Of a stretch of 64,000 nucleotides of DNA, positions 16,656-26,477 are shown piece after piece. Source of the stretch: Mycolicibacter heraklionensis (lineage in GTDB: Bacteria; Actinomycetota; Actinomycetes; Mycobacteriales; Mycobacteriaceae); NCBI RefSeq assembly GCF_001021505.1, contig NZ_LDPO01000020.1, positions 26,417 to 90,416 on the forward strand, in the 5' to 3' direction. The notes below the pieces were generated by a model. That model saw nothing but the letters and a program-made list of their open reading frames with translations. It ran no database searches and was not told the origin of the DNA. The position numbers and the translations under genes are program-made. Numbering within the stretch: position 1 is the stretch's first letter; each line of letters begins with the position of its first letter.

Positions 16656-17758
16656 TGCCCCAACCTCGTCATCGCATCGAGCACGGACGTGATTCCGAAA
16701 TCCGGGCCCAGGTCGCGGATGGTGCCGGTGCGGCACCCCAACTGCCGCAGACCCAGGATGTTGCAGACCTCTTTGGTCATCGAACTGTCGAAGAACACCG
16801 AATCGAAGTGCGCACCCACTCGCAGCATGCCGTTGTCGGTGTCCATCGCATTGACCACGTTGTCGATCGCCAGCGGGGCGACGTCGAACACCTCGGAGAG
16901 TTCGCGGCGATAGTCGACCAGGGCCTTGGTCAGCGCGTTGCTGCTGCGCAGTGTTGCTGTCAGGTTGTCACCGTTGTCGGTCAGCAAGGCGTTGAGCTGT
17001 TCGAGCACCTGGTTGAGCGCGCGTCCGGTAGCGCCCCGCCCGAGACCCTCCTGGGCCACGATGTCGCTGAGCGCCCGGATGTCGGAGCCGAAGGCACGCA
17101 CCACGTCTTGGTTTCGGGCTGCCGCATCGGTGAGCCTGCTCAGATTCGTGATGATCGTAGTGATGTTGCGCCGCGTTGCCTGCCCGTCATCGTCCCCGGT
17201 GCGCAGCGCTGCCGAGAGCTGGCCGAGCGCGGTCTTGAGCTGCTGCCCGCTGGTGGTGGTGATATCCGAAGTCGCGGAGAGGATATCGGCCATCGGCCCG
17301 CCACCATGGCCGTCGCCGCCCAGCGCGGTGCCGAGCTTGTCGACCATCTTGAGCACCCGGTCGAATTCGATCGGCGTCTTGGTTCGGTCCAGGCGCAGCG
17401 TGGCACCGTCCGGCAGAGCCGGGCCGCCGGCATACGGCGGGGTGAGTTCGACGTGACGATCGGTGAGGATCGACGTTCCCACGGTCACCGCCTGCACATC
17501 GACGGGGAGCACAACCTTCGGGTCGACCTGCAGGACCACTTCGACGTAGCTGCTTTTGGGGCTGATCGAGGCCACCCGACCCACCGGCATGCCGAGCACC
17601 GCGACGGTGTTGCCGGTGTAGAGACCGATGACGTTGTCGAACTGGGCGGTGATGGTGCGCGGCCCGGTACTCACCACCGGCCGCAGCGTGTACCCCGCAC
17701 CCAACACCGCGGCTGCGGCGGCCATGATGGCTGCGACGAGGATGGTCCGCTTGGTCAT
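16652..17758 (-). CDS. mceD: MCE-family protein MceD
   Basis: A 368-residue Mce subunit with an N-terminal membrane helix (ILVAAIMAAAAAVLGAGYTL), an MCE domain (VIGLYTGNTVAVLGMPVGRV, about residues 45-125) and a long helical tail. The ATG at 17758 overlaps the mceC stop by 4 bases. The helical tails of the six Mce proteins form a hydrophobic channel across the periplasm (family knowledge). Confidence 0.93.
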   Translation of the reverse strand: MTKRTILVAAIMAAAAAVLGAGYTLRPVVSTGPRTITAQFDNVIGLYTGNTVAVLGMPVGRVASISPKSSYVEVVLQVDPKVVLPVDVQAVTVGTSILTDRHVELTPPYAGGPALPDGATLRLDRTKTPIEFDRVLKMVDKLGTALGGDGHGGGPMADILSATSDITTTSGQQLKTALGQLSAALRTGDDDGQATRRNITTIITNLSRLTDAAARNQDVVRAFGSDIRALSDIVAQEGLGRGATGRALNQVLEQLNALLTDNGDNLTATLRSSNALTKALVDYRRELSEVFDVAPLAIDNVVNAMDTDNGMLRVGAHFDSVFFDSSMTKEVCNILGLRQLGCRTGTIRDLGPDFGITSVLDAMTRLGQ

Positions 17759-18807
17759 TCGCAGTCCTTGAAATATTGGTAACGCTCCGGCCACCTGTAT
17801 TGCTCTGCGCGGCCGCTGATCGCGCACATCCAGGAGTCCACCAACAGACCGCCGGGCAGGGCGAAGTCAAGGAATGGCCCGGACCCGGTGGCGTTGGCCA
17901 CGTTTCGCATCGACAACGGCATCGCCTGGAACAAGTTGCGGAGCAGGTCGTCGTGGTCGCCCACCATCGCGGTGACCTGCCGGATGTCACCCAGCAGCCG
18001 GTCGAGCTGGGCGTGGTCGCCGACCGTGATGTCGCGGGCGGTGCTGACCAGCGTTGTCGCGGCCTCCATCAGCCGCTGCACGGCGTCCCGTCGCGCCACG
18101 ACTTCGCCGAACAGCTGGTGGCCCTGGTTGACCAGGGCGGCAAGGTCGGCCTGCTGGCCGCCCAGGATTTCGGCGATCTCGGCGGTACTGCGCAGCAGCC
18201 CGGCGATCTGGTCGCGTCGTTCGGCGATGACTTGCGAGAGGCTCTGCACGCCTGCCAGCGCATCCGGCAGGATCGATGGAACGTCGCGCAGCTGGGTGGA
18301 CACCAGTTGCATCGACTGGGCAAACCGCTGCGCGTCAACGTCTTCGAACGTGTTGGTGGAATCTTGCAGCAGCTTCTGCAGGTCATAGGGGACGCTGGTG
18401 TGCGCCAGGGTGATTCGCCGGCCGTCAAGAGTCCCGTCGCCGGCCGGCTTCAGTTCGACATAGCGGGCGCCCAAGACGGTGCTCAGTTTGATCGCGGCGC
18501 GGGTCTGCGAGCCCAGGACCACGTCGTGACGAATCTTCATCGACACCATCACGTGGTCACCGTCCAGCGCGGTGTCCTCGACCGTGCCGACCGGGACGCC
18601 GGCGATGCTGACCTCATCGCCCGACCGGATGCTGGCCGCCTGCAGGAAGTCGGCGAAATAGGTTGTCTTTCCGAGGTTCAACGTGGTGAGCAGTGTCGTA
18701 GCGGCGATCACCGCCGTCAGGGTCAGCACCGCGAGGGCGCCCAGCCACGCTTGGCTGCGGTCCTCGAGGACCCGTTTGCGGACCTGCGTGGCTGCCACGG
18801 CGGTCAC
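17755..18807 (-). CDS. mceC: MCE-family protein MceC
   Basis: A 350-residue Mce subunit: an N-terminal membrane helix (LGALAVLTLTAVIAATTLL), an MCE domain (ASIRSGDEVSIAGVPVGTVE) and a long coiled helical region. It ends with a Cys-containing C-terminus. The GTG at 18807 overlaps the mceB stop (GTGA). The longer frame upstream reads through mceB antiphase and is not used. Confidence 0.93.
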   Translation of the reverse strand: MTAVAATQVRKRVLEDRSQAWLGALAVLTLTAVIAATTLLTTLNLGKTTYFADFLQAASIRSGDEVSIAGVPVGTVEDTALDGDHVMVSMKIRHDVVLGSQTRAAIKLSTVLGARYVELKPAGDGTLDGRRITLAHTSVPYDLQKLLQDSTNTFEDVDAQRFAQSMQLVSTQLRDVPSILPDALAGVQSLSQVIAERRDQIAGLLRSTAEIAEILGGQQADLAALVNQGHQLFGEVVARRDAVQRLMEAATTLVSTARDITVGDHAQLDRLLGDIRQVTAMVGDHDDLLRNLFQAMPLSMRNVANATGSGPFLDFALPGGLLVDSWMCAISGRAEQYRWPERYQYFKDCE

Positions 18808-19844
18808 CTGCACTGCGCCGAGTATTTGCGCCAACCGCCGGGGGTCGCCGCGTTGACGATGCTGGGCACGATCGGTTTCATGAAGTTGAACAGGGTGAAG
18901 TTGAAGTCGCACGCCTGTGCGCTCATCGCGGTGCTGTCGCCGGTGATCCGGGCCAGCCCCTTGAGCACCGCGGGCAGGTTGGCGCCCATGGTGGCCCACT
19001 GATCCTGGCGGGCAATCATGGTGGACAGGAGCCCGGGCTGGCGGTCGAGCAGGTCTTCCAGGTCGGGGCGCACCGCGGTGAGAATCCCGGAAAGACGACC
19101 GACCACAGTGGAAATGGAACCCGCGGCCGAGATCAATTCGTCGCGGTGCACATTGAGGCCGGCGACCACGGCGCGAACCTGAGTCAAGGTGGTCTGCAGA
19201 GCAACGCCCTGGCCGGCGAGGTTCTGGGTGACCGCGTTCAGGCTGGTGATCAGCTGACCCAGCAGGTCGTCGGGGCCGGCAAGGGAGTGCGCCAGGCGGG
19301 AGGTCTCAGCGATCAGCACCGCAAGCGAATTCGAGTCGCCTTGCAGAGCCTTGATCAGCGCGTTGGACAAGTTGCCCCGGTTGTCCGGGTCCAGCAGGGT
19401 GAACAGCGGTTCAAAACCGTTGAGCAGGTATGTCACATCGAACGACGGCTCGGTGTGTTCCACGCCGATGGTGGCACCGTCGGGCAGCTTCTCCGGGCGG
19501 CCGAAGTCGGCGAGGGTCAACCCGATGTAGCGCTGTCCGATGATGTTCTGATACACCACGGACGCCTTGGTGTTGCCGTAGACCGGCTGGTCGCGCTGGA
19601 TCCGGAACCGCACCCGGGCGCGATCGTGGTCCAGGTCCACCGAGTCCACCCGACCCACCCGGACCCCGGCCATCCGGACGTCGGAGCCGGGCCGCAGCCC
19701 GGTGACATCGGTGAACATCGCGGTGTAGCTGTTGGTGGGCCCGATCACGTCGCGGCGCAGTGTGACCAGAATGGTCCAGGTGAGCGAGAAGCACACAACC
19801 AGGAACACGATCAGCCAGGCCAGCCGGCGCCGGTGGGCGGTCAT
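18804..19844 (-). CDS. mceB: MCE-family protein MceB
   Basis: A 346-residue Mce subunit: an N-terminal membrane helix (LAWLIVFLVVCFSLTWTILV), an MCE domain (VTGLRPGSDVRMAGVRVGRV) and a helical tunnel-forming region. The ATG at 19844 overlaps the mceA stop by 4 bases. It acts as one of six chains of the lipid importer. Confidence 0.93.
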   Translation of the reverse strand: MTAHRRRLAWLIVFLVVCFSLTWTILVTLRRDVIGPTNSYTAMFTDVTGLRPGSDVRMAGVRVGRVDSVDLDHDRARVRFRIQRDQPVYGNTKASVVYQNIIGQRYIGLTLADFGRPEKLPDGATIGVEHTEPSFDVTYLLNGFEPLFTLLDPDNRGNLSNALIKALQGDSNSLAVLIAETSRLAHSLAGPDDLLGQLITSLNAVTQNLAGQGVALQTTLTQVRAVVAGLNVHRDELISAAGSISTVVGRLSGILTAVRPDLEDLLDRQPGLLSTMIARQDQWATMGANLPAVLKGLARITGDSTAMSAQACDFNFTLFNFMKPIVPSIVNAATPGGWRKYSAQCR

Positions 19845-21094
19845 GGCGTGCCGCCCGGTTCGAAAGTCGGCTCTGGTGAAAGGTTTCCAGCAGGAGCCAG
19901 CAGTACTTGGTCGGCGGCATTGGCGGGCTCGGGCAGGGTGATGCCCGGCGGGGGTACGTAGGCGCGGGGGTCGGGGATCCCGTGCGTATCGACTACCGGG
20001 GTGGTCTCGGGTGCCGTGTCGCAACTGGGGCCGCGCAGCTCGCCGTAGACGGGACAGTCGCTGCGGGTGTAGAGGCGCAGCGGGGCCAGCGCGACCACCA
20101 GCTTGAAGGTGAAGCTCAGCTTGGTGCCGGTGCGGGTCCACAACTCGTCGAAGAATGTGTTGACCACGTTGTTGATGCCCAGCGCGATCGCCGGGAACTT
20201 GCCGGAGCTGTCGGCCAGCACACCGACGACCGGGGTCAGCTGGGTGCCGATGGCCACCAGCTCATCGGTGTGGTTGTCCATCGCGGTGCGCACGGTGCCC
20301 ACGGTGCCCTGCGCTCCGGTCAGCAGATTATGCAGGGCCGCTTGCCTTTCGGCGACGGTGCGCATCGGCACCACGGCGTTGTGCAGCGAATCCAACAGTT
20401 CGGGTGCGGTGCCGCGCAGCGCCTCGATGGCCGATTCCCAGGTTCCCAACGTGGACGGCGCGCTGTCCTCGATGCTGAGGTTGTTCATCTCGGCGACGAT
20501 TCGGTTGAGCCCCTGCGCTGCCGCGCTCAGCGTCGGTCCCTGGCCGGCAGTGGCGTCGGCCACCAGCCGGATCAGGCCGAGGCTCTGATCGTTGCCGCGA
20601 CGAGCGACCGCCGTGATGAGTTCACGCAGTTTGGCCAGGGTGTTCTGGAACAACTGGGTCGCCAGGGTCTGGTCTTCGGTGATGACATCGCCGCCCCGCA
20701 GCGCGGACGCCGGCCCATTGTCGACAAGCTGCACCGACGACACCGCAAACGCGTTGCTCGGGACGATACGCGCGGTCACGGTCTTCGGGATACCGTGCGC
20801 CCGATCGGGTTTGAGATCGATATGTACCACGTTGGGTGCGTCCCCCGCGGCTGGTATGACGTCGCGGACCATGCCGACCAGCACGCCGCGGAACTTCACA
20901 TCGGACTTGGGGGGCAGGCCGTCACCGACACTGCGCAGTACCGCGGTGACCTGGACACGTGGGTCCAGCTTCCCCTGTGATTTCTCCATCAGCAGCCAGC
21001 CGGTCAATGCGCAGACCAGGAGAAAGGCGATTCCGCTCGCCACCAAAGCCGGCGTGGACGGGCCCCGGCCGTCGAAATCGAATCGGTTCGGCAT
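19841..21094 (-). CDS. mceA: MCE-family protein MceA
   Basis: A 417-residue first Mce subunit: an N-terminal membrane helix (ALVASGIAFLLVCALTGWLL), an MCE domain (GLPPKSDVKFRGVLVGMV), a long helical region and a Pro-rich C-terminus (PPPGITLPEPANAAD). Its ATG directly follows the yrbEB stop (TAGATG). Which of the numbered mce clusters (mce1-mce7 and others) this is cannot be decided here; the flanking P450 and carotenoid oxygenase do not match mce1-4 of M. tuberculosis as I recall them. Confidence 0.93.
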   Translation of the reverse strand: MPNRFDFDGRGPSTPALVASGIAFLLVCALTGWLLMEKSQGKLDPRVQVTAVLRSVGDGLPPKSDVKFRGVLVGMVRDVIPAAGDAPNVVHIDLKPDRAHGIPKTVTARIVPSNAFAVSSVQLVDNGPASALRGGDVITEDQTLATQLFQNTLAKLRELITAVARRGNDQSLGLIRLVADATAGQGPTLSAAAQGLNRIVAEMNNLSIEDSAPSTLGTWESAIEALRGTAPELLDSLHNAVVPMRTVAERQAALHNLLTGAQGTVGTVRTAMDNHTDELVAIGTQLTPVVGVLADSSGKFPAIALGINNVVNTFFDELWTRTGTKLSFTFKLVVALAPLRLYTRSDCPVYGELRGPSCDTAPETTPVVDTHGIPDPRAYVPPPGITLPEPANAADQVLLAPAGNLSPEPTFEPGGTP

Positions 21095-21952
21095 CTACCC
21101 GCCCAGCCGTCCGCCGGCGTCAATGCCCCAAAACGCCATGGTGAGTAGCATGTTGACGCTGACCATGATGGTGATGCTGGCGCGCATCGCCCGGCCCGCG
21201 GCGATGCCGACACCCCGCGGTCCGCCGGTGGCGTAGAAGCCGTAGTAACACTGCAGGGTGGACATGACGGCGACGAAGATCGCGACCTTGAGTACCGCGA
21301 AAACCATGTCGCGCGCGGCGAGCATCAATCCGAAGTAGTGCAGGTAGGTGCCAGACGCCTGCCCGCTGACCAAGAAGATCACCAACTGGCACACCAGGAA
21401 GTTCAGGCACAGGCAGACGACGAACAACGGCACGACGGCCAGCGCCGAGGCGAGCACCCGGGTGGTCACCAGGTAGGGGATGGGCCGGATGGCCAGTGAC
21501 TCCAACGCGTCGATCTCCTCGGAGATGCGCATCGCGCCCAACTGTGCGGTGAAGCGACAGCCGGCCTGGATCGCGAAGCTCAGTGCGGCCATCATCGGCG
21601 CTATCTCGCGCACGGCCGCCAGTGCGGTGATCAACCCGGTTGCCGGGCCCAGGCCGAGGAGATTGAGTGCGTTGTAGCCCTCGATTGCCACCACGGCTCC
21701 GCCGGCGGCGCCGTTGAGCAGCACCACCGCCGCGGTGCCGCCGCCGACGACGATGGACCCGTTGCCCCATGTCACATCCGACAGCAGCCGGAAGAACTCC
21801 CGCGGGTACCGGCGCAGCACCAGCGGAATCCCGGCCAGGGTCCGGAAGAAGAATGCCACCATGTGCCCGATCCGTGCCGCCTGCTGGACCGGCGCGTCCG
21901 CGGCGGCGAGCACGGGCCGAACGCCGGCAGGAAGAAAGGCGGTGGCCGTCAT
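21095..21952 (-). CDS. yrbEB: YrbE/MlaE-family ABC permease, second subunit (YrbEB)
   Basis: A 285-residue inner-membrane permease with about five hydrophobic segments and the MlaE signature GCRFTAQLGAMRISEEIDAL. Together with YrbEA it forms the permease core. The ATPase (Mkl type) is encoded elsewhere in mycobacteria and is not in this window. Its ATG is 2 bases after the yrbEA stop. Confidence 0.94.
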   Translation of the reverse strand: MTATAFLPAGVRPVLAAADAPVQQAARIGHMVAFFFRTLAGIPLVLRRYPREFFRLLSDVTWGNGSIVVGGGTAAVVLLNGAAGGAVVAIEGYNALNLLGLGPATGLITALAAVREIAPMMAALSFAIQAGCRFTAQLGAMRISEEIDALESLAIRPIPYLVTTRVLASALAVVPLFVVCLCLNFLVCQLVIFLVSGQASGTYLHYFGLMLAARDMVFAVLKVAIFVAVMSTLQCYYGFYATGGPRGVGIAAGRAMRASITIMVSVNMLLTMAFWGIDAGGRLGG

Positions 21953-21954
21953 GG

Positions 21955-22818
21955 TCAGAAGCTGGTTTTCGGGAACAGCACCAGATACATCTGGCTCATC
22001 AGGACGTTGGTCAAGAGCAGCAGCAGGATCGATTGCACCACTGCGGCGTTCACCGAATTCGCCACACCGGCCGGACCGCCCCGGGTGTCCAGTCCCTTGT
22101 AGCTGGAGATGATCGCGACGATGACACCGAACACCACCGCTTTGAGCAACGTCAGGACTAGGTCGTCGACGGTCGCGAAGGACGAGAACGTCGCCGTGTA
22201 GCTGCCCGGGGTGCCGCCTTGCAGCATCACGGTGAACGCGTATCCGGCCAGGAATCCGATGAAACAGGTGAATCCGGTGAGGGCGACCGAGATCAGGACG
22301 CTGGCCACCAGTCGCGGCACCACCAGCCGCCGGATCACCGACACCCCCATGACCTCCATGGCGTCGGTCTCTTCCCGGATCGCGCGGGACCCCAGATCGG
22401 CGCCGGTCGCCGACCCGACTGCGGCCGCCATCAGCACGGCCGCCACCAGTGGTGCGCCCTGCCGGATGACGGCCAGGCCGTTGGCCGCCCCGGCCAGTGA
22501 CGTCGCACCGAGTTGTCCTGCCAGCAAGCTGAATTGGATGGCCAGCGTGACGCTCAGCGGTATGGCGACGAACATCGTCGGCACAATCGCGGTGCGCGCC
22601 ATGAAGGTGGCCTGCTCGACGAATTCGGTGAATGGGAAGCGTCCGCGGGCGATATCGATGACCAGGTATTGCGCAGCGCGTACCGCCAGCACGCATTGGC
22701 CGCCCACAGTGCGCAGTGCCGTCACCGGATGCCGGGCGAGGTAGCCCTTCGACCACCGTCCGATCGTCCGGCTTGCCGGGTTCGGCGCGTCATCGATTTC
22801 CGGAGCCTGCACCGTCAT
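21955..22818 (-). CDS. yrbEA: YrbE/MlaE-family ABC permease, first subunit (YrbEA)
   Basis: A 287-residue inner-membrane permease with the MlaE signature ATGADLGSRAIREETDAMEV and several transmembrane helices (for example VPTMFVAIPLSVTLAIQFSL). First of the two permeases of the Mce importer. It starts 11 bases after the P450 stop, so the P450 and the importer share a transcript. Confidence 0.94.
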   Translation of the reverse strand: MTVQAPEIDDAPNPASRTIGRWSKGYLARHPVTALRTVGGQCVLAVRAAQYLVIDIARGRFPFTEFVEQATFMARTAIVPTMFVAIPLSVTLAIQFSLLAGQLGATSLAGAANGLAVIRQGAPLVAAVLMAAAVGSATGADLGSRAIREETDAMEVMGVSVIRRLVVPRLVASVLISVALTGFTCFIGFLAGYAFTVMLQGGTPGSYTATFSSFATVDDLVLTLLKAVVFGVIVAIISSYKGLDTRGGPAGVANSVNAAVVQSILLLLLTNVLMSQMYLVLFPKTSF

Positions 22819-22829
22819 GCGCAGCCCCG

Positions 22830-24101
22830 TCAGGCCTGATCGAAGATCAGGGAGAGTCGTTTGAAGCCGCGCAGCATGAAACTGGGCTCGTAGGTGAAGT
22901 CGTTGTCCTCGGCGGACCTGATCGCGCTGAAACGGCGGGCCAACTCACCGAATGCGATGCTCGCCTCGAGTCGGACCAGCGGGGCCCCCAGGCAGGCATG
23001 GATGCCGTGACCCAGCGCCAGGTGCGTCCTGGCGTTGTCCCGTTCGGGATTGAACTCGTCGGCCCGGTCGAACCAGGCCTCGTCGCGGTTGGCCGACCCG
23101 AAGGCCAGCACCACCAGTGCACCGGCCGGGATGGTGTAGCCGCCCAGTGTGGTCTCGGCGGTGGCGATCCGGAACATGCTCTGAACCGGCGTGGCGTACC
23201 GCAGTGCCTCTTCGGTGAACGCCTCGACGCGCTCGGTGGGGTTCTCCCGCAACCAGTCCCACCATTTGGGTGATTGGGCTGCCATATGCATCGTGCTGGT
23301 CAACAGCTTGGTGGTGGTTTCGTTGCCGGCGATCAGCAGTTGCTGAATGATGCTCAGGCAGGCGGCGGTGCTCAGCGGTTCGTCGCCGTCGGAGGCATCG
23401 GGGGCGTTGACCAGGCCGGTGATCAGATCGCCGCGGGGGTTGGCCCGCCGATCGTCGAGTTCGGCGGCGAAGTAACGCTGGAACTCCAGCAGGCTGCGCG
23501 CTTGTTCGAGGCGACCGACGTCGTCGAGTTCGGCCCCGACAGTGAGAGCGAACTGATCTGACCACCGCTTGAAGTCGCCGATCCGGTCGTCGGGAACATT
23601 GAGGATGTGCGCGATGATCCGCAGCGGCAACGGTGCGGCGAACGCCGGGATGAAGTCGACCGGTTCTCCGGCCGGCAGCGCGTCGGCGACCTCGGTGGCG
23701 ATCCGGCGGATCGCCGGTTCCTGCTGGGCGATCAGCCGCGGTGTGAAGGCCTTGGCCACCATCCGTCGGTAGTAGTGATGCTCCGGCGGGTCGGCGGTGA
23801 GCAGGGTCGGCACCGCCGGCCAGCCTTGGGCTTCGATCTCGGCGACCTGGGCGGCCACCGATTCCGGTGCCGGAAGCTGCGGTACGCCGAAGTTCGACGA
23901 GAACACCTCGTGATTGGTCAGTGCCTCGGCGACCAACTCGCGCGAGGTGACGAACCACATGCCCCGGCTGGCCACGAAGTGCACCGGTGCTTCGTCGCGC
24001 AGCGTCTCGTACCACGGGTAGGGGCACTGCAACGTCTGCGGTGCGAGGGGGTCGAAGTCGTTCACCGGGCAGGTCTTCGGTTCAGAGGTTGTCTCGCTCA
24101 A
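22830..24101 (-). CDS. Cytochrome P450, first gene of the mce operon
   Basis: A 423-residue P450 with the I-helix oxygen-activation motif LLIAGNETTTK, the ExxR motif in FTEEALRYATP and the haem loop LALGHGIHACLG (Cys370 ligand). It is a soluble bacterial-type monooxygenase needing a ferredoxin; the [3Fe-4S]-type ferredoxin at 34594 is a natural partner. The start is TTG (24101), preceded by a GGAGG on that strand with about 5 bases spacing. It is divergent from the SDR-Rieske genes. CYP family not assigned; probable role is hydroxylation of the imported compound. Confidence 0.92.
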   Translation of the reverse strand: MSETTSEPKTCPVNDFDPLAPQTLQCPYPWYETLRDEAPVHFVASRGMWFVTSRELVAEALTNHEVFSSNFGVPQLPAPESVAAQVAEIEAQGWPAVPTLLTADPPEHHYYRRMVAKAFTPRLIAQQEPAIRRIATEVADALPAGEPVDFIPAFAAPLPLRIIAHILNVPDDRIGDFKRWSDQFALTVGAELDDVGRLEQARSLLEFQRYFAAELDDRRANPRGDLITGLVNAPDASDGDEPLSTAACLSIIQQLLIAGNETTTKLLTSTMHMAAQSPKWWDWLRENPTERVEAFTEEALRYATPVQSMFRIATAETTLGGYTIPAGALVVLAFGSANRDEAWFDRADEFNPERDNARTHLALGHGIHACLGAPLVRLEASIAFGELARRFSAIRSAEDNDFTYEPSFMLRGFKRLSLIFDQA

Positions 24102-24130
24102 CGCCGCCTCCAGGCATTCGCATCACGCTC

Positions 24131-24160
24131 TTGACTAATTGGTGCACTAATATAATAGTG
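24131..24160. promoter_or_regulatory. AT-rich divergent promoter/operator region between the P450 and SDR operons
   Basis: ATTGGTGCACTAAT at 24138-24151 is palindromic except for one pair. Next to it CACTA (24145-24149) and TAGTG (24156-24160) form a second inverted pair. TTGACT at 24131 and TATAAT at 24151 look like -35/-10 boxes for the rightward genes, but the 14-base spacer is short. The TetR protein encoded at 26478 is the obvious candidate ligand-responsive repressor (inference). Confidence 0.5.
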
Positions 24161-24223
24161 AGCTGCGTCATACGCAAGCGTCGTGCGGGGGCCAAGCGGG
24201 CAGCGCGCGGAAGTGGAGGACGG

Positions 24224-25000
24224 GTGGCGGACGCAGCTCCGAAGGCAGTGGTAACCGGCGCCGGAAACGGCATCGGACGTGCGATTTCGCGTCATCTGGC
24301 GGCCGCTGGAGCCGATGTGGTCCTGGTCGACGTCGACGGCGACGCGGCGCAGCGGGCCGCCGACGGCATCGGCGGGCGGGCGGTAGCGTGCGACGTGTCC
24401 GACGAACGCTCGGTCGCCGAGTTGGCCGTCGCGATCGAGTCGGTGGACGTGCTGGTGAACAACGCCGGCATCTGGCGGTCGGCGACGCTGGACGACAGCA
24501 CTGCGGCCGACGTCGACGACGTGCTCGGAACCAACGTGCGCGGTACCTGGTTGGTCACCCGCGCGCTGGCGCCGAAATTCAGTCCCCGCGGCGGGGCCAT
24601 CGTGAACCTCACCTCGGTGCTCGCCGACGTCGGGGGAGCGGGGCGCGGAATCTATCCGGCATCCAAGGCCGCGATCGTCGCCCTGACCAAGCAGATGGCG
24701 TCGGAGTACGCGCCGCGCCGGATCCGGGTCAACGCTGTCGGCCCGGGTCTGGTCTTGACCGAGGGCACCGCCGGTGAGTTCGGCGACCCCGGGCTGCGCG
24801 ACGCCGTCGGAGCCGCCATGCCACTGGGGCGGATCGGCGAACCGTCCGATGTCGCCGCCGCGGTCGCGTTCCTGGCATCGGCGGCAGCCGGCTACATCAC
24901 CGGGCAGGTTCTCTACGTCGACGGCGGCTGGGCCATCAACGGCTCGGCCTTCATCGGCGACGCGGTCGTTTCGTACCTGACGAGCAAGGAGGCGCTATGA
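24224..25000 (+). CDS. Short-chain dehydrogenase/reductase (SDR)
   Basis: A 258-residue classical SDR. The cofactor motif is TGAGNGIG near the N-terminus, with NNAG (LVNNAGIW), catalytic Ser in NLTSVLAD, and Tyr-x3-Lys in IYPASKAA. The Asp at VDVDGD suggests NAD preference. It likely oxidises an alcohol produced by the P450 or Rieske enzyme. The GTG at 24224 follows GGAGG at 24215-24219; longer in-frame sequence upstream runs through the promoter and P450 gene. It overlaps the Rieske gene by 4 bases (ATGA). Confidence 0.9.
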   Translation: MADAAPKAVVTGAGNGIGRAISRHLAAAGADVVLVDVDGDAAQRAADGIGGRAVACDVSDERSVAELAVAIESVDVLVNNAGIWRSATLDDSTAADVDDVLGTNVRGTWLVTRALAPKFSPRGGAIVNLTSVLADVGGAGRGIYPASKAAIVALTKQMASEYAPRRIRVNAVGPGLVLTEGTAGEFGDPGLRDAVGAAMPLGRIGEPSDVAAAVAFLASAAAGYITGQVLYVDGGWAINGSAFIGDAVVSYLTSKEAL

Positions 25001-26391
25001 CCGAAACCAGTGCGGGGCGTCCGGCGCCGGGTGCGGCGCGTTCACCTGGTCCCACCGTGCAGGAGCTGTTGGCGACCGACACCCGGGAGGTGCCCAAGCC
25101 GCTGCTCGAGGAGCACTACGAGTTCCTGGGCTCCGACGATATCGACACGCAGCGCTACACCAGCAGCGAGTTCCACTACCGCGAGGTGGAGAAGCTCTGG
25201 AAACGGGTATGGCAGATGGCCTGCCGGGAAGAAGACATTCCCGAGCCCGGGGACTACGTCGTCTACGACATCGGCGACATGTCGCTGATCGTGGTCCGCA
25301 CCCCGGCTGGGGAGATCAAGGCCTATCACAATGCGTGCCTGCACCGGGGGCGGCGGCTGTGCGACGACTCCGGGCGCGCCAACCAATTGCGTTGCCCGTT
25401 CCACGGTTTCACCTGGAGTCTGGACGGCGCCCTGACCGACGTGCCCTGCCGCTGGGACTTCCCGCACATCGACGACACGAAATTCGGGCTGCCCGAAGCG
25501 CTGACCGCGACCTGGGCCGGATTCGTCTTCGTCAACCCCGACCGCGACGCGGTCCCACTGGCCGACTTCATCGGCGAGGCGGATCGGCACCTGGAGCCGT
25601 TCGGGTTGCAGGATCGCTTCAAAGCCGTGCATGTCGTCAAGGTTCTCGACTGCAACTGGAAGGTCGCACTGGAGGCGTTCATCGAGTCCTACCACGTGAT
25701 CGCGACGCATCCGCAGTTGCTGGAGTACCTCGGCGACTGCAACACCCAGTACGACGTCTACCCGCGCGGCGACGGATTGCCGGGGTTCAACCGGATGATC
25801 ACAGCCCAGGCCACCAGCAGCCCGCACCTGGGCGAGCCGCTGGAACCCCAGGACGTGCTGGAGGCGATGTTCCGCGACTTCTACCCCGACGGCGTCGGCA
25901 GCATCACGGTGCCGGAAGGCCAGGAGGCCCGCCCGGTGGTGGCCGAGGCGATGCGGGCCCAGCTGGCGGCGACCACCGGGGCCGACGTGTCGCAGGTCAG
26001 CGACAGCGAGATCCTGGACGCCATCGAGTATTTCGTGTTCCCCAACCTGGCCCCGTGGGCCGGCGTGGGTGCACCGTTGACCTACCGGTTCCGGCCGTAC
26101 GGCAACGACCCGGACCATTGCGTGTTCGACGTGATGATGCTGATTCCGCTGCCGGCGGGCGTGCCGAAACCGAAGGCGGCGCCGCCGCACGTGTTGGGAC
26201 CCGACGAAGATTTCAGCGCCGCACCGGAGTTGGGCGGACTGTGCGCGGTGCTCAACCAGGACCTGACCAACCTGGGCTGGGTGCAACGCGGATTGAAGTC
26301 GATGACCAAACCGGGTGTGACGCTGGCCAACTATCAGGAGGTCAGAATCCGTGCCTTCCATCAGGATCTCGACCGGTATTTGGACCGGTAG
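24997..26391 (+). CDS. Rieske non-haem iron ring-hydroxylating oxygenase, alpha subunit
   Basis: A 464-residue oxygenase. The Rieske [2Fe-2S] ligands are Cys114-x-His116 (CLHRGRR) and Cys133-x2-His136 (CPFHGFTW). The catalytic domain has mononuclear-iron histidines 233 and 238 in FIESYHVIATHPQ. It hydroxylates or demethylates aromatic or alicyclic substrates and needs ferredoxin/reductase partners. No beta subunit gene is present, as in many alpha3-type monooxygenases. Two ferredoxin genes lie downstream but no reductase. It is translationally coupled to the SDR. Confidence 0.92.
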   Translation: MTETSAGRPAPGAARSPGPTVQELLATDTREVPKPLLEEHYEFLGSDDIDTQRYTSSEFHYREVEKLWKRVWQMACREEDIPEPGDYVVYDIGDMSLIVVRTPAGEIKAYHNACLHRGRRLCDDSGRANQLRCPFHGFTWSLDGALTDVPCRWDFPHIDDTKFGLPEALTATWAGFVFVNPDRDAVPLADFIGEADRHLEPFGLQDRFKAVHVVKVLDCNWKVALEAFIESYHVIATHPQLLEYLGDCNTQYDVYPRGDGLPGFNRMITAQATSSPHLGEPLEPQDVLEAMFRDFYPDGVGSITVPEGQEARPVVAEAMRAQLAATTGADVSQVSDSEILDAIEYFVFPNLAPWAGVGAPLTYRFRPYGNDPDHCVFDVMMLIPLPAGVPKPKAAPPHVLGPDEDFSAAPELGGLCAVLNQDLTNLGWVQRGLKSMTKPGVTLANYQEVRIRAFHQDLDRYLDR

Positions 26392-26477
26392 CAAGTCCGT
26401 GACGAGATCCGTCCGCAACGGCGTGTTGCGGCTGACGCGAGACGTTCGGCGGCGTCGGAGTTTGCCATGATGGTCGG

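Noticed and set aside
24131..24156. TTGACT...TATAAT as a confident sigma-70 promoter
   Set aside because: The spacer is 14 bases, too short for a good promoter; kept only as part of a regulatory region.
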